The notes beneath the pieces are model-generated. The model was not told the DNA's origin and searched no databases. It worked only from the letters and a program-made list of their open reading frames with translations. A DNA stretch of 64,000 bases from Pseudopelobacter sp964542535 (GTDB taxonomy: Bacteria; Desulfobacterota; Desulfuromonadia; Geobacterales; Pseudopelobacteraceae): contig CAZIUE010000006.1 in assembly GCA_964542535.1 (NCBI GenBank), forward strand, positions 145,363-209,362. Reading direction: 5' to 3'. The position numbers and the translations under genes were made by a program. This document shows, one piece after another, positions 39,338 to 47,662 of this stretch. Each line of letters begins with the position of its first letter. The first letter of the stretch is position 1.

Positions 39338-42058
39338 ATGGAACATGCCGGACAGATGAAGAGCGAATACGAGCTGCAGCTGCACAAGCTCTGCTTCGAA
39401 CGGGCTCCCATCGGGATTTTCCGGGTGGGGAGCGATTCCAGGGTGCTTGCCGTTAATGAACAGGCATGCCGCAGCCTCGGCTACAGCCGTGAGGAACTCA
39501 GCGGCATGAGCATCTTCGACATCAAGCCGGAGATCACCCCGGAGGAGGTAGAGGAGTATCTGCGGCGGATGCGGGAATGGGGGAGCGTCTGCTTCGAGGC
39601 CACCCACCGACGCAAGGATGGCAGCTGCTTTCCGGTTGAGGTGTGGCTCTCTCCCGTCAAGTTCAGGGATTCCGAGCACAGGTACTGCTTTGTTCACGAC
39701 ATCAGCCGGCGCAAGGGGGCGGAAGAGGCGCTGTTGCGTGCCCACGATGAGCTCGAGGCCCGCGTACGGGAGCGCACCCGGGAGATCACCGAACTGAACG
39801 AACAGCTGACCCGGGAGATCGGGGAGCGCATCCGGATCGAAGAAGAGCTCCACCGCTCGCAGAAGATGCTGCAGCTGGTTATCGACAATATCCCCCAGCG
39901 GGTGTTCTGGAAGGATCGCGACCTGCGTTATCTGGGGTGTAATCGATCCTTTGCCGAACATGCCGGCTTGAACGATTCCAGCGAGGTTGTCGGTATGGAT
40001 GACGTCCTGATGCCCTGGAAGGCCAATGCGGCTGACTACCAGGCTCAGGACCGGGAAATCATGGAGCGTGACAGCGTTGCTCTCGGTTATCTGAGCGCCC
40101 AGACCCAGGCGGACGATAGTGTTGCCTGGTTGAGAAAGAACAAGGTTCCGCTCCACGACCAGGATGGCAGGGTCATCGGCATACTGGGAACGATCCAGGA
40201 TATTACCGAGAGCAGGCGCATACAACATACATTGACCAAGAAGGAGAGGATCCTGGCAGAAGCCCAGTCCATCGCCCATCTGGGGAGCTGGGAGTACTGT
40301 CTGGAGACCGACAAGGAGTACCGTTCCCTGGAATTTTTCCGCATCCTGGGCATTCCCGCCGCTACCTCCGGTTTTGCCCGTGACTCCATGTTCGACTACA
40401 TTCATCCGGAGGACAGGGAACTCGTGCGTGCACGGATCTCCGAGACACTGGAGCATGGCAGGCCGTATGAGGTGGAATACCGGATCATCAGGGCCGATGG
40501 GGTCGAGCGGCATGTTCATGCCAAGGGAAAAACCGTGGCGGACGAGTATGACGGTACAACCAAATTCATCGGCACCATCCAGGATGTGACCGAACGTACC
40601 CGGACCAACGAGGCGCTCCTGTTCACCCAGTTTTCCGTTGACCAGGCGGCGATGCCTATCTTCTGGATCACCAGGGAGGGACGGTTCGCCTATTGCAACC
40701 ATGCCTGCGGCTACCTGGGGTACTCGCCGGAGTTTCTGGCTACCCTGACCATCTTCGACATTGATCCGGGACTCTCGCGGGAGGAGTGGGAGCGTGACTG
40801 GGCGCTCTGCCGGGAGAGAGAACTGCTGAGCTTTGAGTCCCGCCATCGGACCTGCGATGGCATCTTCATTCCGGTGCAGCTTACGGCCAAACACATGGAA
40901 AACCGGGGGCACGAGTACTACGTGGCATTCGTCAAGGACATCAGCAGGAGGAAGAGGGCCGAGGAGAGGACTGCCGTCCAGTTGCGGCGGCTGGCGTCGC
41001 TGAGAATGATCGATACGGCCATAACCGGCAGCCTGGACCTGCGTGTGGTGCTCGAAGTGATCCTGGATCAGGTGGCCCGGCACTATGATGCTGATGCCGC
41101 CGATATCCTCCTGCTCAATCATGCCTATCAGCTGGAATATGCCGCGGGACGCGGTTTCCAGACCGACACGGGCTCCCGGAGGCTGCACCTGGGTGCGGGG
41201 GCCGCCGGACGGGTCATCAGGGAGCAGCGGGTCATCACGCTCTCCGGTGAGGATGGGAGCGCTTCTTTCCCGGCGTCATTCCATCCTGACGAGGAGTTCC
41301 TCTCCTACCATGGCGCTCCACTCATAGCCAAGGGGAAGGTCGTGGGTGTCCTGGAGATCTACTGCCGCGGAAGGCGTCTCCTGGAGCCGGAGGAGCTTGA
41401 TTTCCTTGAGGCTCTGGCAAAACAGACCGCCATTGCCGTGGACAACGCCACCCTGTTCTCGGGACTCCAGAAGCTGAACACCGAACTGCTGCTGGCCTAT
41501 GATTCCACTCTGGAGGGATGGTCCCAGGCGCTGGATCTGAGGGACAAGGAGTCCGAGGGGCACAGCAGGCGGGTAACGGAGATGACCGTGCGTCTGGCAC
41601 AGACCATGGGAATCCCCGAAAGCGAGCTGATCCATATCCGACGAGGCGCGATGCTGCACGACATCGGCAAGATGGGGATACCGGACAATATCCTGCTCAA
41701 ACCCGGTCCCCTGAATGCCGAGGAGCGGGCGGTTATGGAAAAACATCCCGAATATGCCAATCAGTTTCTCTCGTCCACGGAGTTTCTCCGACAGGCTCTG
41801 CACATCCCGTACTGCCACCACGAACGTTGGGACGGGAGCGGCTATCCCCGAAGGCTGGCGCGGGAGCAGATCCCGCTGGCCGCGCGAATCTTTGCCGTTG
41901 TGGATGTGTGGGATGCCCTGAGATCCGACCGACCGTACCGTACGGCCTGGACAAGGGAGAAGAGCATACGGCACATCCTGGATGGGGCGGGGACGCACTT
42001 TGATCCTGCCGTGATTGATGCCTTCATGGGGATCATTGATGAGTTTGATGTCCCGTAG
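39338..42058 (+). CDS. PAS-PAS-PAS-PAS-GAF-HD-GYP protein (c-di-GMP phosphodiesterase)
   Basis: A 906-residue soluble signalling protein. Four PAS domains (about 8-125, 180-300, 305-430 and 432-550) with a coiled coil after the first (RVRERTREITELNEQLTREI) are followed by a GAF domain (about 560-710) and an HD-GYP domain (about 725-900). The metal site is MLHDIGKMGIPDNILLKPG with H774-D775, and the family motif is HHERWDGSGYPRR. HD-GYP enzymes hydrolyse cyclic di-GMP to GMP. It closes the signalling block downstream of the chemoreceptor. The gene-free stretch 42059-42226 holds only an imperfect stem (ATGGG near 42174 with CCCAT near 42195). Confidence 0.9.
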   Translation: MEHAGQMKSEYELQLHKLCFERAPIGIFRVGSDSRVLAVNEQACRSLGYSREELSGMSIFDIKPEITPEEVEEYLRRMREWGSVCFEATHRRKDGSCFPVEVWLSPVKFRDSEHRYCFVHDISRRKGAEEALLRAHDELEARVRERTREITELNEQLTREIGERIRIEEELHRSQKMLQLVIDNIPQRVFWKDRDLRYLGCNRSFAEHAGLNDSSEVVGMDDVLMPWKANAADYQAQDREIMERDSVALGYLSAQTQADDSVAWLRKNKVPLHDQDGRVIGILGTIQDITESRRIQHTLTKKERILAEAQSIAHLGSWEYCLETDKEYRSLEFFRILGIPAATSGFARDSMFDYIHPEDRELVRARISETLEHGRPYEVEYRIIRADGVERHVHAKGKTVADEYDGTTKFIGTIQDVTERTRTNEALLFTQFSVDQAAMPIFWITREGRFAYCNHACGYLGYSPEFLATLTIFDIDPGLSREEWERDWALCRERELLSFESRHRTCDGIFIPVQLTAKHMENRGHEYYVAFVKDISRRKRAEERTAVQLRRLASLRMIDTAITGSLDLRVVLEVILDQVARHYDADAADILLLNHAYQLEYAAGRGFQTDTGSRRLHLGAGAAGRVIREQRVITLSGEDGSASFPASFHPDEEFLSYHGAPLIAKGKVVGVLEIYCRGRRLLEPEELDFLEALAKQTAIAVDNATLFSGLQKLNTELLLAYDSTLEGWSQALDLRDKESEGHSRRVTEMTVRLAQTMGIPESELIHIRRGAMLHDIGKMGIPDNILLKPGPLNAEERAVMEKHPEYANQFLSSTEFLRQALHIPYCHHERWDGSGYPRRLAREQIPLAARIFAVVDVWDALRSDRPYRTAWTREKSIRHILDGAGTHFDPAVIDAFMGIIDEFDVP

Positions 42059-42226
42059 GGACCTTGCAATCGGCATGCAACACATCTGGCCTGACCACCT
42101 GTATCAAGTATGGTTGGGGGTGTCATATACGCCGAAGATATGGTAAGTGAATAGCCCGGTGGTACTACGTGCGATGGGAGCGTGTTCGTGTGCGCCCATG
42201 ACTAGTTAGCAAACGAGGACAAGGGT

Positions 42227-43042
42227 ATGGAATCCACGCTGCTGTTTCTGATCAACCGCCATGACTGCTGGAGTTATGCCCGGCTCACTCTTCTGGAGCA
42301 GGAGGAGGACCAGCTGGTCATCGGCTTCATTCCCCGGCCGGACGACCATGGCCTGGACGCCATCCTGGCCGAGTACCGGGGGGTAGTGGGACTGTCCTGC
42401 CGGGAACTCTGCTGCCATGCCTCCATCCGGGAGGTGGAGCGGAGCCGGACCGTTGAGGGGGAGCTGGTTACCCTGCGCTGCCGGCGCCTGGAGCTGCCCT
42501 CCACCCTGGGGCTGATCGCCGAGGAAAAGATGCGGCAGTGGGAGCTGGAGTGGGACAGGCCGCTGAAGGAATTGGCCCGCTACGACGGCATGATGGGATT
42601 TGCCCAGGCTCCTCCGGTGCGTCCCGGCTTCGTCACCCTGGTCAACCACAGCGCCTGGAGGATCCTGCTGGGGAGGAACATGCCCTACGAGTACGGCCAC
42701 AAGGGGAGGGTGACCGGCTTCACCGACGCCGGGGGGAACGCCAGGCCGGAGGTGGTCAGGCTGATGGAGACCCCCTGTCCCTTCAGATTGCTGTATCCGC
42801 TCCTGGGGCGGGATTGGGACCTGTTCCTGGCGGTATCGCGGCTGTTCGTGCACTACCTGCTCATGGATCGGGGGGTGGTGGATGAGGTGCGTGAACTCGG
42901 TCTGGAGCCGGACCGGGAGGGGAATCTGCTGGTCTCCTTCCGGGGAATACGGGCGGGAGTATCGAAGGACGACCTGCCGATTCTGGTCGTCGTGCGGGAG
43001 ACCTGTCTGCTGGAGCCGGGCTTTGGCGCCACACTCCCCTGA
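42227..43042 (+). CDS. Hypothetical protein
   Basis: A 271-residue soluble protein starting MESTLLFLINRHDCWSYARL. It contains several charged helical regions and the stretch GFVTLVNHSAWRILLGRNMP, but I recognise no family, signal peptide or catalytic motif; four cysteines in the first half (LSCRELCCHAS, LRCRRLE) could bind a metal. It is the last plus-strand gene of the signalling half and converges on cbiO, whose stop is 110 bases away. Codon use is as GC-rich as its neighbours. Confidence 0.55.
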   Translation: MESTLLFLINRHDCWSYARLTLLEQEEDQLVIGFIPRPDDHGLDAILAEYRGVVGLSCRELCCHASIREVERSRTVEGELVTLRCRRLELPSTLGLIAEEKMRQWELEWDRPLKELARYDGMMGFAQAPPVRPGFVTLVNHSAWRILLGRNMPYEYGHKGRVTGFTDAGGNARPEVVRLMETPCPFRLLYPLLGRDWDLFLAVSRLFVHYLLMDRGVVDEVRELGLEPDREGNLLVSFRGIRAGVSKDDLPILVVVRETCLLEPGFGATLP

Positions 43043-43152
43043 GGCGCCCCCCGACGGTCGTTCAGGGGGGAGAAGCGGCCCGGCCCACGCGGCTTTTTCC
43101 CTGGTGTTTCGCCCGGCACAGGGCCTGGTCGGCGATGGTGACGGACCCGGTA

Positions 43153-44010
43153 TTAGGCGGGAACGGCCAAGGTCGCCAGATGGTCCAGCAGGTGCTGGTG
43201 GCAGCGGGGGGGCGGGGTTGCGGCGTCGGCCAGCCCCGCCGACACCAGGGCGTGGTGCAGCTGGGCCACCCGGGGGACGCCGACCCCGAAACGCTCCAGG
43301 CGCTCCAGCACCCAGGGGAGCTCCGTGGCCGGCCAGGTGGCGGCGCAGCGTCCCGCCTCCAGCACGCTGACGCAATCGGCCCACTGGTAGGCGAAGTCGA
43401 TGTCGTGGGTGGCGATGATGACGGTCATACCCCCTGCGTGGAGCCCCTCCAGCACCGTTGCCAGTTCCGTCTGCATGGCGGCGTCCAGGCCGGCCATGGG
43501 TTCGTCCAGGATCAGCAGTTCCGGTTCCATGGCCAGCACGCCGGCGATGCAGACCCGCTTCTTCTGGCCGTAGCTCATGGCGTGTACCGGCCGGTCGGCG
43601 TAGCCGGTCATGCCCACCGCCGCCAGGGAGCGCTCCACCCGCTCACGCACCTCGGCCAGCGGCAGTCCCAGGTTGAGGGGGCCGAAGGAAACGTCCTCGC
43701 GCACGCTGGCTGAAAACAGCTGGGTGTCGGGGTTCTGGAACACGATGCCGATGCGGGAGCGCACTCCGCGCAGCCCCTGACGGCCGTAATCCAGGGGGGT
43801 TCCCGCCAGCAGCACCTGGCCGGAATGGGGGCGCAGCACGCCGTTGCACTGGAGGAAGAGGGTGGTCTTGCCGGCGCCGTTCAGCCCCAGAAGGGCGGTA
43901 CGTTTCCCCTTCTGGAACGAGATGGAGCAGTCGTCCAGGCCCCGGTTGCCGTCGGGGTAGCGGAAACTCACCCCGCGCAGCTCCAGTATGATCTCGCCGG
44001 ATGTTGTCAC
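43153..44010 (-). CDS. cbiO: Cobalt ECF/ABC transporter ATPase CbiO
   Basis: A 285-residue ATPase of the CbiMNQO cobalt importer, which supplies cobalt for corrinoid synthesis. Walker A is GLNGAGKTT, the Q loop is in IGIVFQNPDTQLFSASVRED, the signature is MSYGQKKR, and Walker B is LLILDEPMAGLD followed by the switch THDIDFA. The FQNPD(T/D)QLF motif is typical of CbiO/EcfA proteins. It starts with GTG, overlapping the cbiQ stop by four bases, and is the last gene of the operon under the tandem cobalamin riboswitches. Confidence 0.95.
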   Translation of the reverse strand: MTTSGEIILELRGVSFRYPDGNRGLDDCSISFQKGKRTALLGLNGAGKTTLFLQCNGVLRPHSGQVLLAGTPLDYGRQGLRGVRSRIGIVFQNPDTQLFSASVREDVSFGPLNLGLPLAEVRERVERSLAAVGMTGYADRPVHAMSYGQKKRVCIAGVLAMEPELLILDEPMAGLDAAMQTELATVLEGLHAGGMTVIIATHDIDFAYQWADCVSVLEAGRCAATWPATELPWVLERLERFGVGVPRVAQLHHALVSAGLADAATPPPRCHQHLLDHLATLAVPA

Positions 44011-44753
44011 GAGTGCACTACCGCCAGGGCGATCAGGAGGCAGCCCGCGGCCAGCCCTGCCAGGGTACTGCCGAAGCCGTTGGGATAGGTGGGAGTCAGG
44101 AAACGCAGGGGGCCGTCATTGGCCCGGGAAATGGCTGCCTGCTGCAGTGCCCGGGAACGCTGCCAGACCTGGACCGTGAGAGCCGCCACCATGATGCCCA
44201 TGGAGCGCAGGGCCAGGCGCGGGGTGGCATATCCCAGGCGTGACGACTGGGCGGTGACGATGTCGTGGGTCGCCTCCAGGAAGACGAACAGGGTGCGGTA
44301 GCAGAGGGTCATCAGGTCGGTCAGAACTTCCGGGACGCGGAGCCGGCGCGCCAGCGCGATCAGGTCGTTGAGCGGCGTTGTCAGCGCCAGGAAGAGCAGC
44401 GCCGCCAGGCAGACCAGGGACCGTCCCGCCACGTGCAGGGCCTCTCCGACCTGTCCGTTGCTGCTGGTCAGGGTCAGCCAGGGGGACTGGGCGTGCCATT
44501 CCGGTGATACCGCCAGGGTCGCGGTGCTGACCAGCAGGAACAAGAGCGGCGCGGCGCTGATGCGCAGGTAGCAGCGCAGGGGGATGCGCGCGCCGAGGCA
44601 GGTGAGTACCGCCAGGAGCAGTGCCAGCAGCAGGGCGACGGCGGGGGAAGAAGCGGCAAAGGCGGCGATCATGCCGCACAGCGCAAAGACGCTTTTGGCG
44701 GCGGGATGGACCCGCCGCCAGCGATTGGAATAGGAGAGCTGCTCGATCAGCAT
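44007..44753 (-). CDS. cbiQ: Cobalt transporter membrane protein CbiQ
   Basis: A 248-residue EcfT-type membrane protein that couples the ATPase CbiO to the substrate-binding unit CbiM. It has about five hydrophobic segments (for example VFALCGMIAAFAASSPAVAL and LVCLAALLFLALTTPLNDLI) and the cytoplasmic coupling helices with ARRLRVPEVLTDLMTLCYR and the Ala-Arg-Gly-equivalent region AISRANDGPL. It overlaps cbiN by one base (TGATG) and cbiO by four, the normal tight order M-N-Q-O. Confidence 0.95.
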   Translation of the reverse strand: MLIEQLSYSNRWRRVHPAAKSVFALCGMIAAFAASSPAVALLLALLLAVLTCLGARIPLRCYLRISAAPLLFLLVSTATLAVSPEWHAQSPWLTLTSSNGQVGEALHVAGRSLVCLAALLFLALTTPLNDLIALARRLRVPEVLTDLMTLCYRTLFVFLEATHDIVTAQSSRLGYATPRLALRSMGIMVAALTVQVWQRSRALQQAAISRANDGPLRFLTPTYPNGFGSTLAGLAAGCLLIALAVVHS

Positions 44754-45079
44754 CAGGCCTCGCTCTTGTTCCGGCTCAGCCTGGATCGGGTCACCGAGCT
44801 TCCGAGCCAGTAGCCGATGAACCCGGCGCCCAGGGCGGCCTGGAGGGCGAAGAGCAGGGAGCCGATTTCTCCGCTGGGGGGCTCCATGATCGGGTTGAAC
44901 CAGGGCTTGTACTGGGGGGCAATGGTCGAGATGGTATCCTTGGCCTTGTCATCGGCACCGGCGAAGATCTCGGCCTGGGTTCCGTCCGGTCCCGGTGCCG
45001 GTCGTTGCACCAACCAGAGCGGAATCGCCACGAGGAATACCACCAGGGCCAGCAGGATCAGGTTCTGATAGCGTTTCAT
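44753..45079 (-). CDS. cbiN: Cobalt transporter accessory protein CbiN
   Basis: A 108-residue protein with two membrane segments (about 6-24 and 78-97) and a short periplasmic loop. The loop carries the family signature YKPWFNPIMEPPSGEIGSLL. CbiN contacts CbiM and is needed for cobalt loading in this importer type. ATGA overlap with cbiM. Confidence 0.95.
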   Translation of the reverse strand: MKRYQNLILLALVVFLVAIPLWLVQRPAPGPDGTQAEIFAGADDKAKDTISTIAPQYKPWFNPIMEPPSGEIGSLLFALQAALGAGFIGYWLGSSVTRSRLSRNKSEA

Positions 45080-45756
45080 GCCCGCACCTCCCGTCCCTGC
45101 TCCTCGATGCTCAGGTTGCCCAACTCTTCCCGGTTGAAACGCAGCAGCGCGTTCATCACCACCACGGTCAGCAGCCCCTCGCTGATGGCCAGGGGGATCT
45201 GGGTCAGGGCGAAGACGCCGGCGAACTTGGCCAGGGATGCGGTGAAGCCGCCCACCGGATCGGGAAAGGCAAACGCCAGCTGGCAGGCCGTGGTGACATA
45301 GGTCAGCAGGTCGCCCAGGGAGGCGGCCAGGAAGACCGCCACGCCAAAGGGAAGCCGGGCCGAACGGGCCAGGCGGAAGACGGCGGCGGCGGCGAAGGGG
45401 CCGACGATGGCCATGGAGAAGATGTTGGCGCCCAGGGTGGTCAGGCCGCCGTGGGCCAGGAGCAGGGCCTGGAACAGCAGTACCACCGCGCCGATGGGGG
45501 CCACGGCCGAGGGGCCGAACAGCACCGCCCCCAGTCCGGTGCCGGTGGGGTGTGAGCAGCTGCCGGTGACGGAGGGCATTTTCAGGGCCGAGAGCACGAA
45601 GGTGAACGCGGCGGCCACTCCCAGCAGCATGCGCTGCTCCGGGTTTTCCTTGATCTTTTTATTGATGGAGTACAGGCCGTAGGCGACCACCGGCGCCGAG
45701 ACGACGCTCCAGCCGACGGCATGTTCAACGGGCAGGAAACCTTCCATGATGTGCAT
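45076..45756 (-). CDS. cbiM: Cobalt transporter substrate-binding unit CbiM
   Basis: A 226-residue integral membrane protein that binds Co(II) through its extreme N-terminus. The start MHIMEGFLPVEHAVGW with histidine at position 2 is the conserved metal-binding N-terminus, which here is intact and begins directly at the ATG, so no signal peptide precedes it. Later segments include SCSHPTGTGLGAVLFGPSAV and QALLLAHGGLTTLGANIFSM, both strongly conserved. It follows the outer-membrane protein gene by 37 bases, so the metal importer and that barrel are under the same riboswitch control. Confidence 0.95.
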   Translation of the reverse strand: MHIMEGFLPVEHAVGWSVVSAPVVAYGLYSINKKIKENPEQRMLLGVAAAFTFVLSALKMPSVTGSCSHPTGTGLGAVLFGPSAVAPIGAVVLLFQALLLAHGGLTTLGANIFSMAIVGPFAAAAVFRLARSARLPFGVAVFLAASLGDLLTYVTTACQLAFAFPDPVGGFTASLAKFAGVFALTQIPLAISEGLLTVVVMNALLRFNREELGNLSIEEQGREVRA

Positions 45757-45793
45757 GATGTATCTCCTCTGGTACGACGTGGACGGCTGGTGA

Positions 45794-46654
45794 TCAGAAC
45801 TTGAGGACGATGCCGTACAGGATGGCCAGATCGTCCTCGGGGCGGGTCAGCCCCACCTTGATGCCCGCGTCCAGATCCAGGTACTGGTTGAATTCGTAGC
45901 GCAGGCCGGTCAGGGCGTAGGAGGTAAGGCATCCGGTTCCCTTGTCCTGGGTGGTGGACAGCCCGAAATCAACGGCGCCGATCAGGTTGGGGAGCAGCTT
46001 TGCCTCGGCCGCCAGGGAGCCGTACCAGATGTTGTTCCGGTTCTCGGCGCGCATGTCATCGGTACGGTAGTGATGATGCTCGTATCCCAGGTTGGCGTGC
46101 AGGGCAACGTCCCCGTCATGGAACTCCCGGGTGGCGATCAGGGTAACCCCCGGTTGCCAGCTCCCCTCGGACAGGCCGGCGTTGTACCTGCCGGTGGGGA
46201 TTGCGACGTAGGGCTTCAGGGTGAAGTCGATCCCGGCCAGTTCCAGGAAGCGGTACTTGAGCTCCAGGGTCATGTCGCCGAAGCCGTCCAGGTCGTCCAC
46301 CAGTCGGCCCCCCTCCCGGGTGCGGTCGCTGAAGACGTAGGGCACGGCCAGGGCGATGCCCAGGTCCTGGTACAGGCCGGTGGTGACTTTGAGTTCCGTA
46401 TCAAAGACTTCTCCCCTGACCCTCTGGCCCCCTTCCCGTTCGCTGTCGTGGGCATAGCTGTTGTTGATCTCGATCTCAACTTTGCCCAATTCGACGGTTC
46501 CGGCATCGTCGGTGATCAGCGGCGGCGCGGCCTGGGCCGGAGCAGCCAGGGCCAGCGTCAGGAGCGCGCCGGACAGGACGGCGCGGACTCTGGTTCCCGG
46601 ATTCCATCCGGTTTCCGTGTGCGGTGGGGATTGTTCCCCCGTGTTTCCAGACAT
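45794..46654 (-). CDS. Outer-membrane beta-barrel protein (Phenol_MetA_deg-like)
   Basis: A 286-residue protein with a delayed signal peptide (hydrophobic part about residues 26-42, SGALLTLALAAPAQAA) and a barrel of the PF13557 type: PPLITDDAGTVELGKVEIEI, MTLELKYRFLELAGIDFTLK, PYVAIPTGRYNAGLSEG, and a C-terminal strand ending in YGIVLKF. The start at 46654 has GGAGG seven bases upstream and lies just after the second cobalamin riboswitch; the frame is open further upstream but through the riboswitch. As the first gene before cbiMNQO it may let cobalt or a small cobalt complex through the outer membrane. Confidence 0.75.
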   Translation of the reverse strand: MSGNTGEQSPPHTETGWNPGTRVRAVLSGALLTLALAAPAQAAPPLITDDAGTVELGKVEIEINNSYAHDSEREGGQRVRGEVFDTELKVTTGLYQDLGIALAVPYVFSDRTREGGRLVDDLDGFGDMTLELKYRFLELAGIDFTLKPYVAIPTGRYNAGLSEGSWQPGVTLIATREFHDGDVALHANLGYEHHHYRTDDMRAENRNNIWYGSLAAEAKLLPNLIGAVDFGLSTTQDKGTGCLTSYALTGLRYEFNQYLDLDAGIKVGLTRPEDDLAILYGIVLKF

Positions 46655-46687
46655 CTGTTTTCCTCCCTCGGGAATGGTGTGGAACCG

Positions 46688-46840
46688 TCCGCTCAGGTTT
46701 TCCGGCTCAGGGCATCCTAGTTGCCCGCCTTCCCGGCTCTTCATCGGCCAGTGGCATTGTCGGGCGTTCGTTCCCTCTACGGCTGCGGGGCAGCGGGAGC
46801 ATTCACGCATGGCGCGGCACTCCTCTTCCCTGTTTCGGAC
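46688..46840 (-). promoter_or_regulatory. Cobalamin riboswitch B (proximal)
   Basis: On the minus strand, in order: ACAGGGAAGAGGAGTGCC, a stem with CCGCTGCCCCGCAGCCGTA, GAGGGAACGAAC, AATGCCACTGGCC, GCCGGGAAGGCGGGCAAC, and the B12 box CTGAGCCGGAAAACCTGAGC (46691-46710). These are the canonical conserved blocks of the adenosylcobalamin aptamer in the right order. It ends about 35 bases before the barrel gene at 46654; a sequestering hairpin could act at translation initiation since no U-tailed terminator follows. Confidence 0.9.
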
Positions 46841-46883
46841 GGGGTGGTAGTTGCATATGTCGCAGCGCCCCCGGCGGGGCATG

Positions 46884-46919
46884 AAAAAAGTCCGCATCTG
46901 CAAGCAGCATGCGGACTTT
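46884..46919 (-). terminator. Rho-independent terminator between the two cobalamin riboswitches
   Basis: On the minus strand an 11-base perfect stem AAAGTCCGCAT / ATGCGGACTTT (46887-46897 and 46909-46919) is followed by a run of T (46884-46889). It lies directly downstream of riboswitch A and upstream of riboswitch B, so it is the probable expression platform of riboswitch A. Confidence 0.85.
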
Positions 46920-46987
46920 CCGTATTTTGGTCCTGTGGATTCGCGCTCCACTCTCCCGGTCCCCCGGGAATTGCGAGTGGCATGGAT

Positions 46988-47150
46988 CTGTGGCAGGTCT
47001 TCTGGCTCGCGATTCGTCCTCCGGGCGCCTTCCCAGTCAAAAACCAGTGGCTGTTGCCCTTTGTCATCGCTTACAGCGGCGGGTCCGCGGGGGAATCACA
47101 CCCCTCTTCCCTATCAAGCCCTGTCGGGCGCCGTGATCCGGTATGAGTGT
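46988..47150 (-). promoter_or_regulatory. Cobalamin riboswitch A (distal)
   Basis: On the minus strand: GATAGGGAAGAGGGGTGTGA, CCCCCGCGGACCCGCCGCTG, TAAGCGATGACAAA, CAGCCACTGG, GACTGGGAAGGCGCC, and the B12 box GCGAGCCAGAAGACCTGCCA (46991-47010). This is a textbook adenosylcobalamin aptamer. It follows a promoter at 47180-47208 and precedes the terminator at 46884-46919, so high cobalamin should stop transcription before riboswitch B. Confidence 0.95.
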
Positions 47151-47179
47151 TCCGCTCGGTGAACGGATATGTGTCCCGC

Positions 47180-47208
47180 AGACTATCCAATACGGCTCCG
47201 GCTGTCAA
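47180..47208 (-). promoter_or_regulatory. Sigma70-type promoter for the riboswitch A/B-cbiMNQO transcript
   Basis: On the minus strand TTGACA (47203-47208), a 17-base spacer, and TAGTCT (47180-47185). The start would fall about 20-25 bases before the riboswitch A aptamer. Confidence 0.55.
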
Positions 47209-47266
47209 GTCGTTTCCCGGCTTACTCCGCAACGGCCGTGCCCGTTGGCGGGGAAGGAGTCGAGTA

Positions 47267-47389
47267 GACCGTTTCGATACAACCATTACCGTTCACGGTG
47301 AGCTTGTCGAACCGTTGTCACTTTGTAAGCACAGGCCTTCGGCAAGCTCAGGCCGAACGGAGACTTGTAAGCAAATTTACGAAACGGTC
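47267..47389. repeat. MITE/REP-like element bounded by 10-base inverted repeats
   Basis: GACCGTTTCG (47267-47276) and CGAAACGGTC (47380-47389) are perfect terminal inverted repeats. Inside lie GTTCACGGTGAGCTTGTCGA and CCTTCGGCAAGCTCAGGCCG, two opposed copies of the same REP-like core seen at 2154-2256 and 2698-2754. The right end touches the stop codon of the small gene at 47392. Confidence 0.6.
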
Positions 47390-47391
47390 CA

Positions 47392-47649
47392 CTAGTTGCC
47401 GCAGAAGCTCCACATGTTCTCGGGAACCACCATGCGCACCGGCTCGCCGTCAACGGTGGTGGCCATGGTCAGGTTGCCTGATTTCTCCACGAAGGCGCGG
47501 TCCTGTTCCATGTCAACGACCTTCAGGTGCTTCTGCAGGCGCAGGGAAACGGCGATGTCAGCCAAAGAGTTGAGCCAGGCCTCCATCACCGGAGACTTGA
47601 TGCGCACCTGTGAAAACACGTCCTGATTCTGCGTTGCCTGATCACTCAT
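47392..47649 (-). CDS. Small soluble protein closing the corrinoid operon
   Basis: An 85-residue protein, MSDQATQNQDVFSQVRIKSP, ending in VVPENMWSFCGN. AGGAG lies six bases upstream of the ATG at 47649, and the gene begins 13 bases after the stop of the TonB receptor gene, so it is part of that transcript. It has no signal peptide, membrane segment or known motif apart from a single near-terminal cysteine. No family is recognised. Its position suggests a role in corrinoid or cobalt handling, but that is only context. Confidence 0.6.
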   Translation of the reverse strand: MSDQATQNQDVFSQVRIKSPVMEAWLNSLADIAVSLRLQKHLKVVDMEQDRAFVEKSGNLTMATTVDGEPVRMVVPENMWSFCGN

Positions 47650-47662
47650 CACACACTCCTCC

